Positions 55,831-64,000 of a DNA stretch of 64,000 bases are shown in pieces. The stretch spans positions 4,118,196 to 4,182,195 of the forward strand of contig NW_024609839.1 in NCBI RefSeq assembly GCF_016920785.2. Reading direction: 5' to 3'. The position numbers and the translations under genes were made by a program. Each line of letters starts with the position of its first letter. Positions within the stretch are counted from its first letter, which is position 1. The stretch is from Ixodes scapularis (Eukaryota > Arthropoda > Arachnida > Ixodida > Ixodidae). The notes beneath the pieces are model-generated. The model saw only the letters and a list, made by a program, of their open reading frames with translations. It made no database searches and was not told where the DNA came from.

Positions 55831-56087
55831 TGGTCCAATTTATCAACGTATAGTTGTAACTTCTGTATCTTGTTTATAACACTCGTACAGTTCTATTGAA
55901 GTAACGTCGCAGTCTATTTCTGCTTTCCTTTAGTCTTCGTCATTTTCTACTTTCTGAGCGGTAGATTTGCGCACGGAACCAACTTCTCGCTGCCTGACCC
56001 GTAGATTAACTCGTGATGGCTTCATCTTGGCAACCGTGAGATGCTTAGTTTTCGCATGCAACTAACGGAGGGTTCTCTGCATTTGGC

Positions 56088-57642
56088 CTACACATTTTTC
56101 ATTCTTACTGTTAGACTCTTCACTGGCTCAGGCAATTGAGAAACTTGTTTGGAGATTTGTGTAAGCATGCTCATGACCGTCTCCATTGTCGGAGGAACGG
56201 CGGCCTCGGCCTTCTCTTCCTCCATGGAAACGAGTGCCATTTCTGTCGTTAGAGCTTGCATCTCTAACTGCGTCAACTCCGGTGGCGTGATCAGCGCCGG
56301 TGGCGTGATCGCCTTCGGCGCCGCGGGAGCGGCGAAGGTGGTGTATGACTTGGCTACGTTCCTTTTAGCTACGCTGACGTCATTACCATTGTTCTTTGGT
56401 CTACTGAGTACCTCGATACACTCCATCATTGCCTCCATCTGATTGTTTTGGCTCTTGATTTGATTGTTCTGCCTCTCTACCTTTTGCTTGAGTTCCAAAC
56501 AGTGTCAACACTCTGTCTCTGGAAGGGAAGGAGGAGCAAACGGAAGGGAAATTGCTATTCTTGAGAGCGACGGGAAACCCCGCTGCCCGGCCCACCTGCT
56601 TCTCGGCGCGGTCGCTCCGCCGGGCCTTCGACTTGGGCCTCCATTGAGATTCGCGCCTGCGAGCCCCAGCTGCCGATGGTGACCTGGTAGCGCTCTTGCT
56701 TCTCCCTCGCCTTCTCTGGGAGCGGCTGCGACGCCCGTCCGACGCCTGCCACGTTATCTGCTGTCACGCTGGCACCCTCGGCTGCTGCAGCTACATCTCT
56801 TCTTCTCGTTGCTCACGTTCCCAACGCCGTTTACCAACGACGTATGGCGTCTTGAACCTTGCTTTACACTTCTTGTCTGTGGTGAGGTGGTTCTCCCCGC
56901 AGAGGCTGCAATTGGGGTTACTGCAGACGTGGCTTTCTTCGTGATTCTTCATTCCACGACCACGGCATATCCTGTCTTCTGGGTTTGGGCAAACGTCCAT
57001 TTGGTGGCAGGGGGACCACACCGGTAGCACATATCGATCTGCTTGCGATTCAGCGAACACTCGACCCACAGGTTGCCGTATCTGTGGTTCGGGGCCTTGT
57101 CGCCGCCGAATGCGATGATCACCGTCGTCGTCTTACCGATATGGTTGACTTGCACAGTAGTCGAATTATAGTCTTGAACTAAGATTCTTCAATTTCTAGA
57201 ATAGTGTCCGTCGACGGAACACCCCTGATGACGCCCTTAACGGTGCCGTGGGGAGCGGTCTCCTAGGCGCTGACGTCGTGTGCAATGCCGTTGATAGTGA
57301 GGTTTCTGACTGCCGGGTAGCGGTCTGCTTTCTCTCGTTTATACGTACTAAAACGACTATGTTTTGCTGTTTGTCCGGGCAGATGACGTTTGCGTTACCT
57401 CCTCGCCACTCACGTTCGCAGCTGGGGCGATGGCTCGGCTGATCTCGAATCTAGAAATTTCTCCAAGGTTCAGGCCTCCCCTGGGACGCATGACGATCTT
57501 CATATCTTGCCTTGGCAACGCAGGCATCCTCGCTGTCTTGAGTAGCTTGCTCTTGAAATTTTTCCGCTGCGGGTGACGATGCCAGGCAGCCGCCGGTCCA
57601 CCGTTGACCGTCGTTAGGCAACTCTCGAAAGCGGCTCGCCAT
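56088..57642 (-). pseudogene. LINE-2 ORF1 with zinc-knuckle clusters
   Basis: Minus-strand frames: N-terminal MASRFRELPNDGQRWTGGCL, then frameshifted remnants, then Cys/His clusters at 57155-56791: CYRCG…, RICRGRGMKNHEESHVC and SNPNCSLCGENHLTTDKKC. These resemble the three tandem CCHC knuckles of gag-like ORF1 proteins in I/R1 LINEs. A Gln/Asn-rich, possibly coiled-coil segment follows (QKVERQNNQIKSQNNQMEAM). Frame breaks are at about 57450, 56790 and 56500. Confidence 0.65.
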
Positions 57643-57810
57643 TTGCCTGCAGTGTGAACGTCACTTCTCGCTTGTCCCGTGTCACTAGTTGTCGCGCGAA
57701 TGGCAGTGGGAGGTATAAACGCTCATGCGGGCGTTCGGACTCGTTTCTCCACCTCCTTGCTCGCCCTCTTGCGGCGGGAACGCGAAGCGCTCTAGCGATC
57801 ACGCTATACT

Positions 57811-58152
57811 CCGTTCACCCTTAAGTAGATTCACCCGCTCGTCACTAAGTGGGCGAATTTCGCTACACAAACCTGAGTTTCAGGAATTCACGAGAGTGTT
57901 GATTCTTTCGGAGGTTCATTACGAAGACGTCATGAAGGTCGTACGACCCTTAGGTTTTCCCCTGAAAGGGCTGTAGATTCTTAATAAATTTTAAACATAT
58001 GGGTGTTTTCACCGTTTTGAGCGCATTTTCAAACAATTTTAAGATTTACATTACCTAGAAGAAAAATCTGGAAGAGCGTATGGTAGTACATACAAGAGGT
58101 TTCTCCAACCTCCATTTTAATACCATGGAGAGAACATTATACATTGTAGTAT
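57811..58152. other. no recognised gene
   Basis: Mixed sequence between the LINE-2 5' region and the foldback element at 58153. No signal supported. Confidence 0.35.
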
Positions 58153-58451
58153 ACAGGGTGTTTTAAGAAATGTGGACGAATTCGATACTGCGAAAACTAC
58201 GCATCGCACCAAAAAAAAAAAAAAAAAGGTTGTGTCGTTTTGATTCTAAGCCAAGGGCCTATTAGGGAAAATTAATAAAGTTCAGGATAATTAAGTTGCT
58301 AATCATTTTCGTGTAATTATTTTTAAGCATTGAGTTTAAGGGCACGGTTTCATTTGGAAACTTGCTGAGCATCATCAGAAATACTAAATGAAAAAGTTGG
58401 AGTGCGATAGAAAGCACGTGCTAGATTTTACACCTTTCTCAAAAACCATAC

Positions 58452-58669
58452 AACTTCGACGGGTTTTTAAGTTTCGGTTTACAATCGAAGCGCTCCTCGG
58501 CACCGACGGCACCGCGCCCTGTGGAGAAATTGTGCAAGCTGCCTCTGCTGCATTGAGCGAGCACAGCGAAGCAAAATGTTGGTTGCACTATTTCTCCACG
58601 GGGTGCGGTGCCGTAGGTACCCAGAAGCGCTCCGATTGCAAACCAAAACTTAGAAACCCGTCGAAGTTC
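58452..58669. repeat. secondary palindrome inside the second foldback
   Basis: AACTTCGACGGGTTTTTAAG and the inverse of CTTAGAAACCCGTCGAAGTT start a hairpin of about 105 bp per side. It includes AATCGAAGCGCTCC/GGAGCGCTTCTGGG-type and CGGCACCGCRCCCYGTGGAGAAAT blocks. Size and block order match the hairpins at 1247-1460 and 4509-4722, although the sequence has diverged strongly. Confidence 0.75.
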
Positions 58670-58744
58670 TGCTGTTTTTAAGAAGCTGTAAAATGCAGCG
58701 CGTCTATCGAAAAAATCACCAGGAAAAATCCTCATGGTCCATCA

Positions 58745-58890
58745 GGCTGATTGTCTCATGTGTTTTGGGACATTGCTGTTCTGATTACCTGATCGTAACC
58801 TGATGGTGTGATGGTTTGGTGGCTTGATGGCTTGATGGCATGATGGTTTGATGATCTGTCGTATTTTGGGACATTGATGGTGTGATCGTT
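58745..58890 (+). repeat. TGATGG-type short repeats
   Basis: TGATGGTGTGATGGTTTGGTGGCTTGATGGCTTGATGG and TGATGGTTTGATGATC are variants of one 8-10-bp word repeated about a dozen times. They are related to the larger array at 60640-61080 in the same element. Confidence 0.7.
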
Positions 58891-59819
58891 TGATGGTGCG
58901 AACGTCTGTTGGTCGGTATGAATTTCTAATTACACATATGTACCGGCAGAAGACAGATTCCATTACAGTCAATTGTGGACTTTATTTTGTGCCAATTATT
59001 ATTTCAAAAAAGAACATCCGAAGTGTTAGGGTACCTTCCGAAATCCTCGTAGAGACTTGCAAACAATGTTTGTATTTAGGTTATGGCATGTTAATATTTC
59101 TATCTGGAAATGATTGGACGTTGAATTATCAAACAGCAAAAACAAAATAGCAGAGAAAATGCGTTTAATCTACTCACTACTTTCAAGACTCCACGATCCG
59201 CAGAAACTTCCTCGGTGTCTGTTGCGGGGCTATCTACACTGTGTCCCCATCATCTATGCTGGGCATGACGGCGTCGTGCGACAGCGTGCAATACACTAAG
59301 CCTCGTCGGCCCGAGAATGCAGCAGGCCTCGTACTAGCGCATTCGCGGCTTCGTAAACGTTTTTTTTTTTTTTTTCTCGCAAATATTTAGTTTATAGTAT
59401 ACGTGCACCTGGTAAATAAATTTCCTATCAAGCAAAGTGCGTTTTTCGACGCATTCTCTGCCACTTGGATTGTAAACATGATTTTCTTGACATAGAAAGC
59501 AGATCAACAAATTTTTTCAGCAACGGACAATAAAACAGTTTAAAACAAAACTATGGTTGCAAAAACGTACCTGAGTTTATAAGAAGGTGCCTTTGTTACC
59601 TTTCGAGTATGCCAGGACAATTGTTGAGGCGGATTAATAGAAATTGAACACCCTGTTATCGAGCCACGCTGCTGTTAGCTTTATGCACCGAATGTAATTC
59701 ACGAATGCGCAGCGACGCGAGATCATTGGCGCCTTCTCTCGGCCACTCCTGAAACCTCCTGAATGTGGTCACATTATTTCCACCACCGAAAGATGACATG
59801 AGAAGCGCCATCAGCCTTT

Positions 59820-60050
59820 TTTTCGTTCTGATGGTCTATCGAGATATCCTGATGCTCTCACCCGGGCAACATCAAAACGTTTCGACGGTCCGTCAGTCGC
59901 AGCAAGAAACGTTTTGAAGGTCCGACCTTTAAGCAGAAGCCTTTAATGGTCCATCAGCCACCATCAGGAAATATTTGATTGTCTCTCAGGCACCATCAAG
60001 TAGGCCTGTCGTACAATCGACAGTTAATTCTGATGGTGTGAGCGGGTTTA
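59820..60050. repeat. diffuse GATGGTCC / GGTCCATCAG repeats
   Basis: Words such as CTGATGGTCTATCGAG, GACGGTCCGTCAG, AATGGTCCATCAGCCACCATCA and GCACCATCAAG recur every 30-50 bp, forming a thinner version of the array to the right. Confidence 0.65.
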
Positions 60051-60639
60051 AAAATGTTCTGTTATTGTATTCATATATATATATACTAGTAAACGACGTA
60101 TTTTTCGCCGGCTCAATACTTCGCGATTTAGGTCAAATCTGAAGTTTTGTAATAACTCGCGGGTTCTAATTTTTGCGACGCGGTATAATCTCAATATAGA
60201 TTTTCATGTGTTCAAATTTTACCGGAATTGTTCGCGGGAACTATTTTTCGCGATTTGCCGGCGATTTGCGAAATTCGCGAAAATTAGGTTCTCGCGAAAC
60301 TTAAGTCGTTCACAGTATATATGCGATTGGTTTAAGCATGCATGCGATCGAGTTCAGAGGAATACGCACTCGCTCAGTACCACTGCAACAACGCGCTCCC
60401 ACGACTGATGGAATATTGTCGTCACATATAACAGCCACCGCAGAATATAAATCGTGGAAATGCCTATACTTTGTCAAAGCAACACAATTTTTTTTTGCGA
60501 ACTTTTTTTTTTTTTTGTATGTTTCTGTATCTGACGACCGTAATTCTTGTGCAAATGGATTCTCACACCTACACCCCCCTCCCCCTGAAATAATTCCTCT
60601 TGGCACTGCGGGGCAACATGCAATAAATAAATAAATGCG

Positions 60640-61085
60640 ATTTGATGGTACAAAACACTTTTGATGGTCCATCGCCTGATGGTCTGACGACCCATCAAAT
60701 GCAGTTATGAGCTTCTGGCCGACCGTCAAACGCTTGTGATGGTCCACCAGGGAGGTTTGATGGACCATTAGCTGCCACTAAAGTACCTGACAGACCATCT
60801 AACGCTCTGGATGGTCCATCAAGAAAGTCTGGTGGACCATCAGGTGCCATTGGAGCAACTGACGAACCAAGAAGACGTTTTCAATGGTCCATCAGACGCC
60901 GTCAAGGAAGTATGATCGACCATCGAAATTTCTTTGATGGTCTATTTGGAGGGTCTGATAGACCATCAAGAGCCATCAAGAAGGTCTGGTGAACCATCAA
61001 GGAAGCCTGGTGGGCCATCAGGGAAGTTTGATGGGCCATCAGAGAAGTTTGACGAACCATCAAGAAAGTTTGATGGACCATGATA
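60640..61085. repeat. array of palindromic TGATGGTCCATCA words
   Basis: About twenty variants of GATGGNCCATCA occur in both orientations at 20-35 bp spacing, for example TTTGATGGTCCATCGCC, GATGGTCCACCAGGGAGG, TGGACCATCAGGTGCCA and GATGGGCCATCAGAGAAG. Since the word is a palindrome, the array can form many small cruciforms. No start, stop or length of three is kept, so it is not coding. Confidence 0.8.
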
Positions 61086-61386
61086 TTTTATTTATGGTCT
61101 TTTCTATCGGGGTGTCTTCTATCGCACTTCAATTCTCTTATTTAGTGTGTTTCAATGATGCTCAGCAAGTTTCGAAATTAAACCATGTCCTTAAGCTCAA
61201 TATTTATAAGATTAATTACTCGAAAATAATTAACAACTTAGTTATCTCAAACTTTAATCATTTGCCTAAGTGGGCCCCTGGCCTAAAAACAAAACGACAC
61301 AAGCCTTTTTTTTTTTTGTGCAACGCGTAGTTTTCGCAATATCGAATTTGTCCACCTTCAGTGAAACACCCTGCGTATTGTAGTAT

Positions 61387-62769
61387 TTGTGTAAATAAAT
61401 TGGACGGGACAGACTCTTTTTCATTAAGTTCGACGAGATGGCGACAGCAGAATCAAGCTGCAAGAGCATTTGCTGTTGTTTTCTTCTCTCGAGCTCGTAC
61501 GAAAGGTGGCTCGCGGCACGCGTTTGCTGCTAGGATCGGTTTTGCCTAGCGTGCCTTTATGTGCACTTTGCTTCGGGGCTCGGTGGCTTGGGGTGATGAC
61601 ACCTTACCAATTTTTTTTTAACTCTTATATTTATTTCTTTGCTCTGAAGCGCGTGAAAAAGCATGTCCCTGCACGCGTTCGTGGCGCTGACTGTGCTAGG
61701 GCGACATTTTGTTTCCTGCAACTTTTCTATTTTCCATGTGAGCGCGTGCTGTCGTCATCAGGTTCTACGAACGATGGCCTCACCCTCAACAGAAGGACAT
61801 TGAGGTACTCTAGTTTTGCATGTCGGCTAGATTTTCCCGTCGTGTGATTTATGTCGGCAACGACGCACAATAAATGGGATCAATGAGAGGCAACGGATGT
61901 ACGACGTAGTGATGCCATGGCAACGTCCAAATTGCATTGTTTACCGCCGTGCCCATCGCCTTTACTTTCAAATAGACCGCGGCCGATCTCATCAGCTATG
62001 CCAACCAATCCAGTCATAAAAACATGCACACGACACCCTGGTTTTTGATCCCCGAGACCAAGCGGAAAAGGCATATACTTTCAGCAAAGTCCCTTGGTGT
62101 GCTTGTGTTTGCCTTGCAAGCAACGTCAAATGCGCCAGTACACAATGCCTGTGCCACACGAGGCTCTTGGAAGCCAATGGCAGTGCAGCAATCTTTCGTG
62201 GCCGTGTCTCTAATGTTCGCACAACAGTGGTTGTCCGTACTTGGAAACGTCGGGCGTGAATTTTAACCAGAGTCTTTAGGCTCTCAGCGCTGGTTTGGCT
62301 TCGTTTGCTTGTATAACCCATTCCAGATCTTGGTCATTTTCATGGTCGTCTTGTGTGCTGCGGCATATATCAGCAGTAGAGTTAGAGCTCAATTTATCCA
62401 ACATTTCAATTTTTAAAAATTTACAGCCCAGCGTGCGATCTCCACAGCCCAGGACGCGCATGTTTGTTGCTTCTGAAGGCAAACACATCACGTGCATGCC
62501 ATACGCACGAACACTGAAAATGGCCCCGGCCAGAAGCCCGTGTCGAAAGGCCGTACTGTGTTTCGCATTCGTTGCGTGAACAAAGGAGAGCGTCGATAGT
62601 GATTCCATAACAACAAAGAATGTCTAAGGCGTCGCCATGGCCTCAAAAGACAATGATACGCGTGTTCGGCCGAGTTTCCAATATACATGGCTTGGAAGTA
62701 ACGTCATTGCATCATTCTGGTGTTCATCTCAAGTTCTTTTTGACATGAGAAAGAAATTTAGTGGTAAGT
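61387..62769. other. no firm gene; possible coding remnants on the minus strand
   Basis: Overlapping minus-strand frames at 61880-62690 (for example …NMRVLGCGDRTLGCKFLKIE…, …TATKDCCTAIGFQEPRVAQA…) look like one decayed protein broken in three frames, but I do not recognise it. It may be an old transposase. The rest has no signal. Confidence 0.3.
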
Positions 62770-64000
62770 AACTAAGTAGCGCCTCCACGGTGGTAGACAA
62801 AAGGGACCGTCCGCGATCTTTTATGAGAGTACGTGGAGCTCCGTGGCGGAGAATCACCTGGTTCAGCGGGAACGCAGCAATTTAGGGTGCTGTAGCGTTG
62901 GGAAGGACCGCTGTTTCTACGTAACATGTTAGATGGTCGATATACACAAATATCCAGTTCTGGGAAGGGTCCGAATAGGTCAACTCACACAACGACGAAC
63001 GGTAAATGAGGGGGAGCTATGGGTTCGAGAAGTCCTGGGGGAGTTGATGTGGGACACTCTCGATGCTGGCACAGCTGGAAACTCCTGACGCACTTGAATA
63101 CAGCACTATACACTCCGGGCCAAAAGAACCCATGGATGACAAACTCTTGTGTAAGTTTTAGGAATCCGAGATGGCGGGCAGGGGGCTCATCTTGCAGATT
63201 TTGTAATATCTCTTGTCAGAGGTGTTGAGGTATGACAAGGAGCCAACGCTTACCCTGTGGATCATAATTTTGACAAAACAATATCCCGTCAATATAAACA
63301 ATTGTTGAGCTTTGTTAGTAAAACGTCAACTTTTGGACGGATTGCTGCCTCTCAAGTGGGAGAGTATCTGAATTATTCACACGATCTGCAGGCTGCTCGG
63401 AAGGCAAAGTCTCACAGGAATTAGGAGCGATTGAAGCTGTGGTATTTGTGTATAGTGCAAGTGTAGTAATGGTGTTAAAGTGCCCCTGGAAAGAAAAAAA
63501 AAAGTTTTTTAACAGTGTTGTTGGGACATCCGTGTCAAAAAATTAATTATACGCAAAAGAAAACATTTTTAGAGAAATATTCACTACCCGAGACGCGATT
63601 TAGTTGCTAGTCACCTCATTTCTACTTGTTTTTCATCTCGGCATGCCGAGCGCCTGGAGGAGAAGTGGACCGGTTTCGCCTTCGCGTCGAGGTGGAAAGA
63701 GCGAATTACCATCGCATTGAGCGAATGACCACTTCGTGACGTCATGGACTTTGCGTGCAGAATTTCAAATAAATTTATCGCCGTGAATACCGCTCTAAAC
63801 ATTTTTTTTTTCGCGTAAAATTTGTTTAGTGCCACGCGTGTCCCAACAGACTGTTAAAAAAAAAAAAGTTCTTTTTTTCCTTTCAAAGGCCCTTTAAGGG
63901 TAAGCGTACATCGGCAGAGGCCATCAGCGTCTTGATGTTTTTGACCACTTCTGTTGACGATATTAAAATCATACTCCTGCAGTTTTAGCGCCCACCGACC
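62770..64000 (-). pseudogene. Ty3/gypsy element gypsy-3: RNase H end and integrase
   Basis: Minus strand, entering from the right edge. RNase H tail: GRWALKLQEYDFNIVNRSGQ and HQDADGLCRC (63998-63900). After a TTAA-flanked MITE (63479-63893) the linker continues (TTASIAPNSCETLPSE). Then comes integrase: HLGFLKLTQEF, GFFWPGVYSAVFKCVRSFQL with CQH, PPGLLEPIAPPHLPF, a stop before VDLFGPFPEL, YIDHLTCYVETAVLP, VILRHGAPRTLIKDRGRS and TVEALL. The DDE residues can be placed. Similarity ends at about 62770, before the usual YHPQTNG block, so the element is also 3'-truncated. Confidence 0.75.
63479..63893. mobile_element. piggyBac-like MITE, 415 bp, TTAA duplication
   Basis: TTAA flanks both ends (63475-63478 and 63894-63897). 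Terminal inverted repeats of about 65 bp agree: AGTGCCCCTGGAAAGAAAAA… and the inverse AGGGCCTTTGAAAGGAAAAA…, continuing through TTTTTTAACAGTNTGTTGGGACA. It interrupts gypsy-3 between RNase H and integrase. TTAA target specificity is the hallmark of piggyBac; no transposase is present. Confidence 0.8.

Larger units (their letters stand above)
53659..57810 (-). mobile_element. LINE-2 (zinc-knuckle gag LINE), 3' part cut by gypsy-2
   Basis: In order on the minus strand: gag-like ORF1 with CCHC-type clusters (57642-56088), endonuclease (about 55830-55260) and RT (about 54830-53659). Where gypsy-2 begins at 53658 the LINE protein is still in the post-RT region (IRRVMNR at about 53670), so gypsy-2 inserted into it and the remainder of LINE-2 is not adjacent. 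It contains many frame changes. The clade is most like I/R1-group LINEs of arachnids; that is inference. Confidence 0.7.
58153..61376. mobile_element. second foldback element, 3.2 kb, with 10-bp flanking duplication
   Basis: The left arm 58153-58413 and right arm 61117-61376 are inverted copies of about 260 bp. Terminal bases ACAGGGTGTTTTAAG and the inverse ACGCAGGGTGTTTCACTG agree after a 2-base difference. ATTGTAGTAT occurs immediately outside both ends (58143-58152 and 61377-61386), a perfect 10-bp direct repeat. Duplications of 9-10 bp with long terminal inverted repeats are typical of Mutator-like (MULE) elements, so a non-autonomous MULE is the best guess. No transposase is encoded. Sequence order matches the giant foldback at 1-5959. 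Confidence 0.8.

Noticed and set aside
60640..61085. CRISPR-like array
   Set aside because: The repeats are degenerate, in both orientations and irregularly spaced, with no conserved spacer length and no cas genes, in a eukaryotic transposon.
61880..62690. P-element or THAP-type transposase
   Set aside because: Decayed frames with Cys residues hinted at it, but no ordered zinc or DDE motif could be placed.

Overview
The window looks like repeat-rich arthropod nuclear DNA, most likely from an ixodid tick. No bacterial operons, ribosome-binding sites or CRISPR arrays are present. There are GT/AG-bounded coding segments, several non-LTR retrotransposon clades side by side, Ty3/gypsy elements nested in one another, many small inverted-repeat transposons, and a secreted ETX/MTX2-type pore-former gene of a kind found in arachnids. 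The tick assignment is inference; no single-copy marker confirms it.

Region by region. (1) 1-5959 is a very large foldback element: two arms of about 2.07 kb in inverted orientation around a 1.8 kb spacer. Each arm carries its own palindrome and a tandem array. (2) 6.0-14.4 kb is mostly intron or intergenic DNA with small MITEs of hAT, pogo and mariner type. It holds parts of a minus-strand gene: a probable first exon at 14404-14634 in a CpG-rich promoter region, an internal exon at 12693-12878, and a possible terminal exon at 8378-8510. (3) 15-22 kb has dispersed repeats and one inverted pair. (4) 22.4-29.1 kb is a nearly complete CR1-like LINE on the minus strand, interrupted by a 1.8 kb hAT-like element with an 8-bp duplication and by a 159-bp SINE-like insert with a 12-bp duplication. 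(5) 30.1-33.0 kb holds two LINE 3' fragments. (6) 33.1-36.6 kb holds a three-segment minus-strand ETX/MTX2 family gene with a reading-frame break between segments 1 and 2. (7) 37-42.2 kb contains palindromic repeats, an unassigned exon at 40383-40518, a tRNA-derived SINE and a LINE fragment. (8) 42.8-57.8 kb is a stack of four decayed retroelements: LINE-1, gypsy-1, gypsy-2 and LINE-2. Gypsy-2 lies inside the reverse transcriptase of LINE-2, gypsy-1 ends inside the reverse transcriptase of gypsy-2, and LINE-1 truncates gypsy-1. (9) 58153-61376 is a second foldback element, related in sequence and architecture to the first, flanked by a 10-bp direct repeat and filled with palindromic GATGGTCCATC-type repeats. 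(10) 62.8-64.0 kb is a third gypsy element, interrupted by a TTAA-flanked MITE and cut by the window edge.

None of the mobile-element proteins is intact. Catalytic substitutions are visible, for example YAND in LINE-2, YLED in gypsy-1, and lost Asp residues in LINE-1. The likely functional genes are the two minus-strand host loci. The least explained structure is the foldback family with palindromes nested inside palindromes. In the text LINE-1 to LINE-5 and gypsy-1 to gypsy-3 are local labels only.
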